A stretch of DNA of 64,000 nt from Bin5 sp965204525 (GTDB lineage: Bacteria > Chloroflexota > Anaerolineae > Caldilineales > Caldilineaceae), in contig OZ241994.1 in NCBI GenBank assembly GCA_965204525.1, positions 124,001 through 188,000 of the forward strand, read 5' to 3'. Below are positions 8,987 to 17,613 of the stretch, piece by piece. Numbering within the stretch: the first letter of the stretch is position 1; every line of letters starts with the position of its first letter. The notes under the pieces are model-generated. The model ran no database searches. It saw nothing but the letters and a program-made list of their open reading frames with translations, and was not told where the DNA came from. The position numbers were made by a program, and so were the translations under genes.

Positions 8987-9564
8987 CAGCGGTCTCGGGA
9001 AGGCCGATTGAAGGTGCGGGTAGAAGTCTCTTGACGCTTTTCGTCGGGAGACAGAACAGAAGAAGCTATCCAATTTTTCAGCAGCGATTCAGTCGATTCA
9101 AAGGCCAGCTCTGCAGGGATCTGATCTGCATTGAACCACCCTGCGTCCTGCGCATCGTCTGCCACAAAGGGAATCTCCGGCGAAGCGGACGGTTCCCCTA
9201 GAAAAGCTAACACAATCCCAATGCGATCGCCTTCGCCACTGACCATAGGGAAAATCTCGATCAACTCGCCGATATTGGCACGCAAGCCGACCTCTTCCCG
9301 CAGTTCCCGCTTTAGCGCTTCCCGGGGCATCTCCCCCGCGTCCATGTAGCCGCCCGGCAAGGACCATTTTCCCTTTGCCGGATCCACTGCCCGCTGAATC
9401 AACAGGACTCTGCTCTGATGCAGAACGAGTGCAATGACGGCCACCTTCGGATCGGGGAACTGGACGAATCCACATGCCGAACAGACGGGCCGCAAGGCGT
9501 TGAATCGCACTTCTTCCACCACCGGACTGGCGCAATATGGGCAGAATCGAAATTTCCGGTTCAT
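8986..9564 (-). CDS. Nudix hydrolase with N-terminal zinc ribbon
   Basis: A 192-residue protein in two parts. Residues 1-35 form a zinc ribbon (F-C-P-Y-C and C-S-A-C-G-F), and the rest is a Nudix domain with the box G-G-Y-M-D-A-G-E-M followed by R-E-L-R-E-E-V-G-L. This arrangement resembles NADH pyrophosphatase/ADP-ribose-type Nudix proteins; the nucleotide substrate is not certain. The frame is open upstream to 9888, but ATG 9564 begins right at the zinc ribbon. The box TATACT on the minus strand (9577-9572) ends only seven bases before that ATG, so the mRNA is probably leaderless. The stop overlaps the epimerase start (T-G-A-T-G). Confidence 0.88.
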   Translation of the reverse strand: MNRKFRFCPYCASPVVEEVRFNALRPVCSACGFVQFPDPKVAVIALVLHQSRVLLIQRAVDPAKGKWSLPGGYMDAGEMPREALKRELREEVGLRANIGELIEIFPMVSGEGDRIGIVLAFLGEPSASPEIPFVADDAQDAGWFNADQIPAELAFESTESLLKNWIASSVLSPDEKRQETSTRTFNRPSRDR

Positions 9565-9570
9565 TCTTAC

Positions 9571-9605
9571 AAGTATAGCACCGGGTCTGTAGAAGTGGTA
9601 TACTT
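9571..9605. promoter_or_regulatory. Divergent promoter pair with mirrored -10 boxes
   Basis: AAGTATA at 9571-9577 and TATACTT at 9599-9605 are exact reverse complements. Read on their own strands, both give TATACT, a good sigma70-type -10 box. One faces the Nudix gene (start 9564) and the other the radical SAM gene (start 9639). The -35 regions are weak. The minus-strand box sits so close to the Nudix ATG that the transcript would be leaderless. The 21-base gap could also place both boxes under one bound regulator, but that is inference. Confidence 0.5.
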
Positions 9606-9638
9606 GAGCAAAATTCGATGCCGCCGAAATTACATCCA

Positions 9639-10515
9639 TGAGTAAGCCTGAAATCCTGCTGCACGAGCGTCCTGCACGCGGCGCCCTGACCCGGACAGGT
9701 GGCTTTCTGACGGGATTCAGCCATACGCTCCAGAGCCCTACATCGGGTGCCGTTTCGGATGCAGCTACTGCTATGTGAGCCAGTCTAACGTGCATCGCTT
9801 TTACAACGGCGGGCTGGATTGGGGAAACTACGTCTATCCCCGGGTTGGAATCGCCGAACGGCTGGAATTGGAGCTGGCAAGGCTGCATCGCCGCGACGCC
9901 CTCAAACGGTCCGCGATCTTTATGTCGTCGTCAACGGATCCATATCAGGGTGCAGAGCGGATCTATCAGTTGACCCGCAAATGTCTCTCCGTCTTCAAGA
10001 AACGCCCACCCGGCCTGCTGGTGATCCAAACGCGCGCGCCGCTCGCGGCAAGAGATTTCGACATCATGGCAGCCCTGGGAGATCGATGCCTGCTCAACCT
10101 GACAATCGAGACAGACCGAGAGGACGTTCGTCGTATCCTGACGCCCCTCTGTCCGTCAATTCAACAGCGTCTGGAAACGGCGCGCCAAGCCCGGCGCCGC
10201 GGCATAGCGACGCAGGTGACAGTGAGCCCATGCCTCCCCTTTTCTGGCGTGGAGGCTTTCGGAGAGATGCTTCTCAAAGTTAGCGACCGAGTGATCGTCG
10301 ACAGTTTTGTCGCAGGAGATGGCGGCGGCGGAAAGCGAACAGCGCGCACGAAAATACCAGGTCTCTTTGCCCGGTCAGGGTGGGAGGAGTGGCACTCACA
10401 GGAGGCGGCCTCCTTCCTGTATGAATGGTTGCATCACCGCATTGGGGAGAGGGCGGGCTGGTCGCAAGAGGGCTTCACGCGCCAAGCTCGCAAGGTTACC
10501 TGCCTTTCCTGTTGA
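9639..10515 (+). pseudogene. SPL-like radical SAM protein, frameshifted after the N-terminus
   Basis: Two reading frames together make one radical SAM protein. From ATG 9639 the first frame reads L-T-R-T-G-G-F-L-T-G-F-S-H-T-L-Q, the usual N-terminus of the spore-photoproduct-lyase-like/Rv2578c-type family. It then leaves the family sequence near 9733 and hits a stop about 50 bases later. The next frame picks up at 9736 with P-Y-I-G-C-R-F-G-C-S-Y-C-Y-V, the C-x3-C-x2-C cluster motif (Cys codons at 9748, 9760 and 9769), and runs to 10515 with S-S-S-T-D-P-Y-Q-G-A-E typical of the family. One base is missing or two are extra around 9732-9736. An annotator starting at GTG 9775 would lose all three cluster Cys. 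It may be a real pseudogene or a sequencing slip; the rest is intact. Confidence 0.8.
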
Positions 10516-10545
10516 CGGCAATCCCAGGAGAGTAAGGCTAGCGAT

Positions 10546-11445
10546 ATGAACACTGTTTACGGAGGAATCGAGGCAGGGGGAACGAAGTTCGTCTGCGCAG
10601 TCGGAACCGGTCCCGACGACATCCGGGCCGAAGTCCGCCTGCCCACCGAGTCGCCTGAAACTACCTTGGGAAAGGTCATCGACTTCTTTCGCGACCAGCA
10701 GGAGCGGCATGAGATTGCCGCCCTTGGAGTGGCCTCTTTTGGACCGGTTGACCCCGACCCCAGCTCACCAACCTTCGGATACATCACCAATACGCCAAAA
10801 CCTGGTTGGGCCAACACACCTGTTGCGCCGGCGCTGAAGGATGCGTTCGACGTCCCGATCGGCTTCGACACCGATGTAAATGTCGCCGCCCTGGGCGAGC
10901 ACACCTGGGGCGCGGCAAGAGAGGCGGATACCTTTGTGTATCTGACTATTGGAACAGGCATCGGAGGGGGAGGCATGGTGGATGGCAAACTGATGCATGG
11001 CCTCATCCACCCTGAAATGGGCCACATCGCAATTCCGCACAACTGGGAACGTGACCCCTTCGCCGGCACGTGCCCGTTTCACGGTGACTGCTGGGAAGGA
11101 CTGGCCAACGGCCCCGCACTCGAAGCACGCTGGGGTCAGCCGGGCGAACTGCTTCCTCCCGGTCATGAAGCCTGGTCGCTGGAGGCCCACTATCTCGCTC
11201 TGGGCGTGACGAGCATCATGATGATCATGTCCCCACAGCTGGTAGTGATGGGTGGCGGGGTCATGGAGCAGGAGCACATCTTCCCTCTTATCCGCCAGGA
11301 AGTGAAGTCCCAGCTGAATGGTTACATTCAGAGCCCGACGGTATTGGATGGAGTGGATAGTTACATCGTGCCGCCCGCGCTGGGAGGGCGCTCCGGCGTG
11401 TTGGGCGCGATAGCCCTGGCCAAGCGCGCCTTCCGGGACACTTGA
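10546..11445 (+). CDS. ROK family sugar kinase (fructokinase type)
   Basis: This 299-residue protein begins with the ATP phosphate loop G-G-I-E-A-G-G-T-K-F and has the ROK signature G-T-G-I-G-G-G-G, the H-P-E-M-G-H metal/sugar segment and the zinc cluster around C-P-F-H-G-D-C-W-E-G. That combination is typical of the bacterial ROK fructokinases (ScrK/GmuE-like), which phosphorylate fructose at C6; other hexoses are possible. The length is normal. The start at ATG 10546 has A-A-G-G eight bases before it. It lies upstream of galT on the same strand with a 47-base gap, so a small sugar-metabolism transcript is likely. Confidence 0.88.
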   Translation: MNTVYGGIEAGGTKFVCAVGTGPDDIRAEVRLPTESPETTLGKVIDFFRDQQERHEIAALGVASFGPVDPDPSSPTFGYITNTPKPGWANTPVAPALKDAFDVPIGFDTDVNVAALGEHTWGAAREADTFVYLTIGTGIGGGGMVDGKLMHGLIHPEMGHIAIPHNWERDPFAGTCPFHGDCWEGLANGPALEARWGQPGELLPPGHEAWSLEAHYLALGVTSIMMIMSPQLVVMGGGVMEQEHIFPLIRQEVKSQLNGYIQSPTVLDGVDSYIVPPALGGRSGVLGAIALAKRAFRDT

Positions 11446-11492
11446 CCAACTCCGAAATCTCTTAGTCGATCACGCCCATTTCCTTGCTCTGA

Positions 11493-12542
11493 ATGTCCGT
11501 CACTTTCGATCCCACTGAGCATCCGCACAGGCGCCGCAATCTGCTTACTGGAGAGTGGGTTCTTGTCTCTCCTCACCGAATGAAGAGGCCGTGGCAGGGC
11601 CAAACGGAGTCGCCGCCTTCCCTTTCCTTACCTCAGTACGACCCTTCCTGCTATCTCTGCCCCGGCAACGAAAGGGCCGGAGGCCTTGTCAATCCGGCCT
11701 ACACGCACACCTTTGTCTTCGAAAACGACTTTGCCGCGCTGCGCGCCGATACACCGGCCGGGACGGCCCAAAACAACCGGTTCTTTCAGTCGCAGTCAGA
11801 GACGGGAATCTGCCGGGTAATCTGCTTCAGCCCACGGCATGATCTGACGCTGGCGCGCATGGCTCTGCCCGACATTCGCCGCGTTGTGGATCTGTGGACG
11901 GAACAGGTCGAAGAGTTGAGCCAGGACGAGCAGTTAGGCTACGTTCAACTCTTCGAGAATCGGGGCGCCATGATGGGAAGCTCAAATCCGCATCCACATG
12001 GACAGGTTTGGGCGACCCGCCGTATGCCGACCGAGCCAGCCAAAGAAGATCGAGAACAACGGGCCTATTTCGAATGCGAAGGAACTCCCCTGCTGGTGGA
12101 CTATCTTTCCGCCGAGCTGGCGGCAGAGGAAAGGGTTGTGGTGGAAAACAGCGACTGGGCGGCGGTCGTGCCCTATTGGGCCGTCTGGCCGTTCGAAACG
12201 CTACTTCTGCCCCGGCGCCCACGTCAGCATCTGGCGGAACTTGCTCCGGCGGAGCGGGACTCCCTGGCCGGCATCCTGAAGCGCCTGCTAATCCTCTATG
12301 ACAATCTCTTCGAGACCAGCTTTCCCTATTCGATGGGCTGGCACGGAAAGCCGGCTACCGCTGGTGACCACGCCCACTGGCAACTTCACGCCCACTTCTA
12401 CCCGCCCCTTCTGCGCTCGGCTACCGTCAGGAAGTTCATGGTCGGTTACGAAATGCTGGCAACCCCGCAGCGCGACCTCACCGCCGAGCAGGCTGCGCAA
12501 CGTCTGAGAGCCCAGAGCGAAACCCACTATCTGGACCGCTGA
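11493..12542 (+). CDS. galT: Galactose-1-phosphate uridylyltransferase
   Basis: A 349-residue HIT-superfamily enzyme of the Leloir pathway, exchanging UMP between UDP-glucose and galactose-1-phosphate. C-Y-L-C-P-G-N near residue 53 gives zinc ligands, F-E-N-R-G-A-M-M-G-S-S-N leads into the active-site H-P-H-G-Q (residues 167-171), where the second His carries the uridylyl group, and H-W-Q-L-H-A-H-F is the C-terminal metal site. The length equals that of E. coli GalT. No galE or galK is adjacent, although an epimerase-family gene lies 2.5 kb upstream. The last 16 bases overlap the end of the convergent hydro-lyase gene. Confidence 0.93.
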   Translation: MSVTFDPTEHPHRRRNLLTGEWVLVSPHRMKRPWQGQTESPPSLSLPQYDPSCYLCPGNERAGGLVNPAYTHTFVFENDFAALRADTPAGTAQNNRFFQSQSETGICRVICFSPRHDLTLARMALPDIRRVVDLWTEQVEELSQDEQLGYVQLFENRGAMMGSSNPHPHGQVWATRRMPTEPAKEDREQRAYFECEGTPLLVDYLSAELAAEERVVVENSDWAAVVPYWAVWPFETLLLPRRPRQHLAELAPAERDSLAGILKRLLILYDNLFETSFPYSMGWHGKPATAGDHAHWQLHAHFYPPLLRSATVRKFMVGYEMLATPQRDLTAEQAAQRLRAQSETHYLDR

Positions 12543-13102
12543 GAACCTTCGGCGCCGCTGCGATAAGCCTCTCTGGCGGCCTGATAGGCATCTCCCCCGT
12601 AACAGTCATTTATTACGAACAGCGGAAAATCTTCCACCTCCAGTTCTCGAATCGCCTCGCTCAATAGATCAGGATATGCAAGAAGGCGGCTGCGGCGAAT
12701 CTGCCGGGCCAGCAGGGCGGAGGCCCCGCCGACAGCGCCAAAATAGACCGCCCCGTATCGTACGAGTGCCTGCTTCACTTCCTCCGATCGACTCCCTTTG
12801 CCGATCAGGCCGGCGACCCCACGTTCCAGCAGTGGCAATGTATAAGGGTCCATACGCCCGCTCGTTGTGGGCCCCGCAGGCCCAATAACCGCGCCCTGTT
12901 TGGCTGGGGCCGGCCCAACGTAATAGATTACCTGGCCTGATAAAGGCAGCGGCAACTCTTTGCCCCGTTTCATCGCGGCGACGAGTCTCTTGTGGGCCGC
13001 ATCCCTTGCCGCGTAAATCGTGCCCGTCATGACGACCTGTTCACCGGCCCGCAAGGACTTTACCGTGGCCTCGTCAAGAGGCGCCTGGACTGTTCTCGCC
13101 AT
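12527..13102 (-). CDS. Fe-S hydro-lyase beta subunit (class I fumarase/tartrate dehydratase type)
   Basis: The 191-residue product matches the C-terminal domain of class I fumarases, found as a separate beta subunit in two-subunit enzymes. It has G-E-Q-V-V-M-T-G-T-I-Y-A-A-R-D-A-A-H near the start, and Y-Y-V-G-P-A-P-A and G-P-T-T-S-G-R-M, the substrate-binding strand. With the alpha subunit it would hydrate fumarate to malate or act on tartrate. ATG 13102 overlaps the alpha stop as T-G-A-T-G; the GTG one codon earlier is a less likely start. The pair is clearly cotranscribed. The 3' end overlaps galT tail to tail. Confidence 0.9.
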   Translation of the reverse strand: MARTVQAPLDEATVKSLRAGEQVVMTGTIYAARDAAHKRLVAAMKRGKELPLPLSGQVIYYVGPAPAKQGAVIGPAGPTTSGRMDPYTLPLLERGVAGLIGKGSRSEEVKQALVRYGAVYFGAVGGASALLARQIRRSRLLAYPDLLSEAIRELEVEDFPLFVINDCYGGDAYQAAREAYRSGAEGSQRSR

Positions 13103-13938
13103 CACAACTCCAATGTTGCCCGCCGCGGCGCGGAGCAGTTAAGGTTTACCGCAATGGGCAGCGCGGCAATGTGCGTCGCCAGGACTTCGACGTGGACGGC
13201 CAGCGCAGTTACAACGCCCCCCAGCCCTTGCGGTCCGATTCCTAGTCCGTTGAGTGCGTCGAGCAGCTCGCCCTCGAGTCTGGCCACATGCGCTTCCGGA
13301 CTGACGCTGCCGATAGGTCGCAGCAGCGCTTTCTTTGCCGCCATGCCCACAGTGTCGAGGGAGCCGCCGATGCCGACACCCACGATCAGAGGGGGACAGG
13401 CATTGGGCCCGGCCTTCTCGACCGTATCAATCACGAACTGTTGAACACCTTCTTCACCAATTGCCGGAGGAAACATCTGGACCCGACTCATGAGTTCGGC
13501 TCCGAACCCCTTTTGCAGTGTGCTGATGCGCAGCCCGTCTCCCCCAACAATCTCCCAATGGATCAGGGCCGGCGTGTTGTCGCCGGAATTGACTCGCAGC
13601 AACGGGTCGCTCACCACCGATTTGCGCAGGTCGGCGTAGGCATCGCGGGTCGCATCCTGCAGCGCCGCATGAATCTCTCCCCCGCTGAAGTGAACGTCCT
13701 GGCCGACTTCGACAAACAGAATCGCCATTCCCGTATCCTGGCAAGTGGGTATCGTTTCGGCTTCGGCGTAGGCCGCATTCTCCAGCAAGAGTTCGATGAC
13801 CTCCTGCCCAGTCGGCGATCGCTCCTGACGACCCGCTGTGCGCATGGCCTCCAGATAGTCTTCAGGCAAGCTGTGCGCGGAATGGCGCAGGAGTTCACCG
13901 ACGGCCTGTCTCACATCGCGGACATCGATAGTTCTCAA
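13102..13938 (-). CDS. Fe-S hydro-lyase alpha subunit (class I fumarase type)
   Basis: A 278-residue [4Fe-4S] hydro-lyase alpha subunit. Cys ligands are visible in P-T-C-Q-D-T-G, N-A-C-P-P and N-C-S-A-P-R, the three-Cys arrangement of class I fumarases, which leaves one iron free to bind substrate. G-V-G-I-G-G-S-L-D is another family segment. It pairs with the beta subunit directly downstream (one-base stop/start overlap). Fumarase in the TCA cycle and L-tartrate dehydratase are hard to separate by sequence; the absence of tartrate genes nearby favours fumarase. Class I enzymes are oxygen-sensitive, which suggests anaerobic or microaerobic life at least part of the time. Confidence 0.92.
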   Translation of the reverse strand: MRTIDVRDVRQAVGELLRHSAHSLPEDYLEAMRTAGRQERSPTGQEVIELLLENAAYAEAETIPTCQDTGMAILFVEVGQDVHFSGGEIHAALQDATRDAYADLRKSVVSDPLLRVNSGDNTPALIHWEIVGGDGLRISTLQKGFGAELMSRVQMFPPAIGEEGVQQFVIDTVEKAGPNACPPLIVGVGIGGSLDTVGMAAKKALLRPIGSVSPEAHVARLEGELLDALNGLGIGPQGLGGVVTALAVHVEVLATHIAALPIAVNLNCSAPRRATLEL

Positions 13939-14025
13939 GATCTCACTCCCCTTCAGTTCGAGAAAATGCGTGAGAAACAGTTGCAGCGAGTACGAGAGTT
14001 CTTTCCCTTTCAGGCGCCTGATCCC

Positions 14026-16401
14026 TCAGTTCCTGTTTCCTGCTCTTTCCTTGTATGCAGCGGCCAGCGCGGCAATGCGGAAATTTCCGGGCGCCAAATC
14101 TGCCGCCTTCTCCAGTCCGGAAAGTACGGCCGGATCGTCTCGGTTAAGCAGAAAACGGCCCCAGGCCACCAGGGCATGGATATCGGCTCTCTCCGGCTGA
14201 ACGATCAGCGCGTTGTTCCCGTACTGGGTCAGGAAGTGGCCAATCGTCTGATCGAATCCATAGGCTGCCGAGTCGGCAGGAATCGGCGTACTGCTGAACA
14301 AGGTTGATGGGTCCATCGACCATAGAACCTCGAAGGAAAAGTCCCAGTCTCCGGCGAATACATGGCTCAAAAGTGGGAACGGGCTGGCAACGGCCAGCTG
14401 GCGGCTCATTTCCAGATGGTGGCGTATCCAGAGCGCGTTCCAATTGACCGTCGGATCAGAAGGAGCCGCGACTTTGGCTCGCTCGATTTCGTCGAGCGCG
14501 TCTGCGTACAATCCCGCCTCGGCTAGCGCCAGGGCATGGCTGTTTATGGCTCGTAGATGGAGCGGTCGGTTATCCGGCAACAACCTGGGGGCGGCTTCGG
14601 CCAGTTTCTCACCATCCCAATGGAAGAACCGCGCCAGGTAGAGCTGCAGGCCGCAGGCGTAACAGAAAATGTAAGGATCGCTGTTGTTCAACAATAGATC
14701 CAGTTGGCCGTCGCCATTCAAATCCACAACCGACCCCGCATCCGGGATACTGTTGAAGCTGCTGATGACGAGTGATAGGGCCTGTCCGTCCCAGCGCAAT
14801 ATCTCAAGACAGCCGCCATGCGCGCCTGCACCGCCTTGGACGGCCAGCCAGAGTCCGGTAGGTTCTATGGATACCTGTTTCAGGGAGTATTCGTCGAGAT
14901 AGTCGACACAATCGAGCTCCTCGCGGCCCAACTCCAACCACCCGCTCTCCTGAGCCTCATGGATCGATACAATGTGCGAGGCGGACACACTCTGCGGCGG
15001 GAGCCCGAAAGTATTGGCGGCAAACAAGGTCGCCTCACCTGACGTTTCAAGTTGCTGCACAGCCACACCGCGCGCAGGGTCCTGCTCCGATCCATATTCG
15101 CTGGCCAGTTGGTCCTGCAGCGTCTGTTTACTGGGAAGTGTGGAGGGTGCAGGCGACGCCGCAACTGTACCGGGCCGGCCCTCCAGGGCTTTCGCCAGTT
15201 CTTCGTATCGGCTGTCTTCAGTCGCCAATTCCGCTGCCAGTTGCATGCCCGACTGAACTGCTGGATCGTCTGGCTCGATAAGGAAGCGTCCCCAGGCCCC
15301 CAGCGCGTGAATGGCCGCCCGTTCCGGTTGCAGCGCCAATGCAGTATCGGAAAATTGGGCCAGTAGCACGCCTACGACATGTTCGAACCCCGATGCCGCA
15401 GAGCCGGCTGGTATCGGCGCGTCGCTGACAAGGGTTGTCAAGCCCACATCCCACAAGGCATCAAAGGCCGTTTCCCAGTCGCCCGCGAATACGTGGTTCA
15501 GCAGGGGGAAAGAACTGGCAGAAGCCTCTTCCCGGCTGGCTTCAAGGTGGTGGCGGATCCAGATAGCGTTCCAGGAGACTGTGGCGTTTCCGGGCGCGAC
15601 GGCCTCCGCCTGTTCGATCTGCTCCAACGCGTCGGCGAACAGGCTGGCGGCGGCCAGCTCCGCCGCCCGATCGTTGAAAGCACGCAATTCTGCGGGCAGA
15701 TCGTGGGCTAAAGGAGCTGGCGTTACTTCCTTTAGCGCCTGCCCGTCCCAATAGAAGAGCTGCGCCCAGTACTGTCGAACCCCACAAGCGTAGCAGAAGA
15801 TGTAGGGGTCGCTGTTGTTCAGCAGCAAGTCCAGCTGGCCGTCCCCATTCAGATCGGTGAGCGAGCCGGCATCCGGGCTGCTGCTGAATCCGCTGATAAC
15901 GACCGACAGATTCTCGCCGTCCCAACGCAGCAGTTCAAGACAGCCGCTGTGAGCGCCAACGCCGCCGGTAACGGTCAGCCATACGTCGACAGGGTCTATG
16001 TTTACCTGTTCAACTGAGAATTCATTCAGGTATTCGGCGCACTCAAGTTCCACGCGGCCCAAAGCCTCCCAGCCTTCGGGCCCGGCGGCGTGGATCCAAA
16101 CCTTTTGTCTGAACGACGGATTGTCTGGAGGAAAGCCGTGCGTGTGGGAAACGAACAGAGTATCTTCACCGCCGGCGGTCGCGACCGGTTGCACGGTAAC
16201 GAGCGGCCCCAAATCCTGGACCAGGCCGCTTTCGGCGGCAAGTTGGTTCGCCAGCTCAGCCAGCCCGGCTGCCTCGTCTGACCGCGCCGAAACCGTGGGC
16301 GTTGCCGAAACCGGCCACATGACAGGCTGCGCACAGCCGCTGACTAGAAGCGTCAGCAAGAGTGCAAAAGAGAATACGCGCCGCAGGGGGGGTAGTGGCA
16401 T
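14026..16401 (-). CDS. Internally duplicated lipoprotein with FG-GAP-like and TPR-like parts
   Basis: A 791-residue exported lipoprotein of unknown role. The signal peptide ends in L-V-S-G-C-A-Q. The mature protein is two copies of a module of about 370 residues. Each copy has a beta-rich part with D-L-N-G-D-G-Q-L-D-L-L-L-N-N-S, a calcium-binding-type loop as in FG-GAP/VCBS propeller repeats, then F-C-Y-A-C-G with a Cys pair. A helical part like tetratricopeptide repeats follows (L-A-E-A-G-L-Y-A-D-A-L-D-E-I-E-R-A). The start ATG 16401 is preceded by AAGGAG at good spacing; a TTG at 16416 overlaps that site and is rejected. It stands alone between oppositely oriented genes. Confidence 0.75.
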   Translation of the reverse strand: MPLPPLRRVFSFALLLTLLVSGCAQPVMWPVSATPTVSARSDEAAGLAELANQLAAESGLVQDLGPLVTVQPVATAGGEDTLFVSHTHGFPPDNPSFRQKVWIHAAGPEGWEALGRVELECAEYLNEFSVEQVNIDPVDVWLTVTGGVGAHSGCLELLRWDGENLSVVISGFSSSPDAGSLTDLNGDGQLDLLLNNSDPYIFCYACGVRQYWAQLFYWDGQALKEVTPAPLAHDLPAELRAFNDRAAELAAASLFADALEQIEQAEAVAPGNATVSWNAIWIRHHLEASREEASASSFPLLNHVFAGDWETAFDALWDVGLTTLVSDAPIPAGSAASGFEHVVGVLLAQFSDTALALQPERAAIHALGAWGRFLIEPDDPAVQSGMQLAAELATEDSRYEELAKALEGRPGTVAASPAPSTLPSKQTLQDQLASEYGSEQDPARGVAVQQLETSGEATLFAANTFGLPPQSVSASHIVSIHEAQESGWLELGREELDCVDYLDEYSLKQVSIEPTGLWLAVQGGAGAHGGCLEILRWDGQALSLVISSFNSIPDAGSVVDLNGDGQLDLLLNNSDPYIFCYACGLQLYLARFFHWDGEKLAEAAPRLLPDNRPLHLRAINSHALALAEAGLYADALDEIERAKVAAPSDPTVNWNALWIRHHLEMSRQLAVASPFPLLSHVFAGDWDFSFEVLWSMDPSTLFSSTPIPADSAAYGFDQTIGHFLTQYGNNALIVQPERADIHALVAWGRFLLNRDDPAVLSGLEKAADLAPGNFRIAALAAAYKERAGNRN

Positions 16402-16713
16402 GGTATACTCCTTCAAACAGCCAAGAGAATGCCAGGTTTATTCTCAAAAAAGAGGACCGTCCCCGCTCCCACTCTTTGAATGACAAGTACACGCTTCATG
16501 CGTGCATCCAATCAAAGCGCCCGCCAGTCTGGGATCATGCGCGCAAAGAACTGTCCGCTAAGCGTCGTTTCGCATATGAAACTCCTGACCGCGCTGACTA
16601 TATCACGCATCCAGCATAGCACAAAGTGGCCCGCCGAGTGGAACAAGCGCCTCGAGCCCGTCGTCAAGACTTTCAACTACGGTTTCGAGATTACAACACG
16701 GCCAGCCTGACTG
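16402..16713. other. Divergent intergenic region without a clear gene
   Basis: About 310 bases separate the divergent starts of the duplicated lipoprotein and the GNAT gene, so promoters for both must lie here. I see no confident -35/-10 pair, hairpin terminator or structured RNA. Short open frames on both strands lack ribosome sites and family features. Confidence 0.4.
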
Positions 16714-17508
16714 ATGAAAAACGCCGAACTGATCGAGGCTCTGCGTCTCAACTACATCGAGTATTTCCGCCTCTTTCACGGTCAGCATGGGATCCGTACT
16801 TATGTCGACCGGGAGACCGCCTGGATCGTAGCCAACGGGCCGCCGGGAAACCACATTCTGCGCTCCAATCTGCCCGCCGTGGAAGCAGAAGAAAAGATCG
16901 ACGCACTCATGTCCAGGATCGGCACATTGACGGGAGGAATCCGCTGGCTGCTCTTCCCTCAAGACCGGCCCGAGGATCTGCGCGCAAGGCTGTCGCAAAG
17001 AGGGCTGTCATCAGGACGGGGTGATCTATGGATGTTCAGGCAGCTGCAGCAAGTTCCGGATAACAGGCATCACCCTCAACTTCGCATCAGTCCCGTTCGG
17101 GACAAGCCTGGACTGAGGGCGTGGTGGACTGCTTCGGCCCTCGGCTTCGGCACGACCCAGCGCGCCGCTCAGCCCTGGTACGATGCCTTCCGACGCCGCG
17201 GATTCGGCCCGAAAGTTCATGTCACCAATTACATCGGACATCTTGATCAGAAGGCGGTGACAACCGCCACCTTGATCCGGGCTCGTGGCATAGCAGGAAT
17301 CTATGATCTTTCGACGCTTCCGGATTACCGAGGGCAAGGCTTCGCCGGTGCACTTGTTAACCACCTGTTGGAACAGGCCAGACAGCGCGGGTACTCCCAT
17401 GCAGGCCTGCAGACAGGCGACGCAGAGCAGTTCTACCAAAGTCTGGGTTTCGAAACTGGCTTTCAGGAAGAAGAGTTCTTCTGGGCGGCAGACTATCCGG
17501 AAAAGTAG
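16714..17508 (+). CDS. GNAT family N-acetyltransferase
   Basis: This 264-residue protein ends in a GNAT domain: I-Y-D-L-S-T-L-P-D-Y-R-G-Q-G-F-A-G-A-L is the acetyl-CoA-binding motif A (Q/R-x-x-G-x-A pattern), followed by L-Q-T-G-D-A-E-Q-F-Y-Q-S-L-G-F, motif B. The first 150 residues form a diverged GNAT-like or accessory half, so the protein may be a tandem GNAT. It transfers an acyl group from CoA to an unknown amine. ATG 16714 is the first good start; the preceding sequence has no strong ribosome site. The MATE exporter follows 105 bases later on the same strand. Confidence 0.8.
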   Translation: MKNAELIEALRLNYIEYFRLFHGQHGIRTYVDRETAWIVANGPPGNHILRSNLPAVEAEEKIDALMSRIGTLTGGIRWLLFPQDRPEDLRARLSQRGLSSGRGDLWMFRQLQQVPDNRHHPQLRISPVRDKPGLRAWWTASALGFGTTQRAAQPWYDAFRRRGFGPKVHVTNYIGHLDQKAVTTATLIRARGIAGIYDLSTLPDYRGQGFAGALVNHLLEQARQRGYSHAGLQTGDAEQFYQSLGFETGFQEEEFFWAADYPEK

Positions 17509-17613
17509 CAACGAACACGACCGCCGAAAAATGCGGACGGGCCGACAGTCTGATACACTGAAGCCCACTGTACTTGTCGCCCCACGCCTGAGGGCTTCAA
17601 TGGGAGCACTGGG

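Noticed and set aside
10513..10560. Possible selenocysteine UGA at the end of the SPL-like radical SAM gene (C-L-S-C-UGA)
   Set aside because: The frame after the UGA has no conserved tail, no hairpin at SECIS spacing, and soon runs into the ROK gene start.
13288..14307. 339-residue open frame on the plus strand
   Set aside because: It is antisense to the fumarase alpha gene and runs into the lipoprotein gene; both have strong family features on the other strand.
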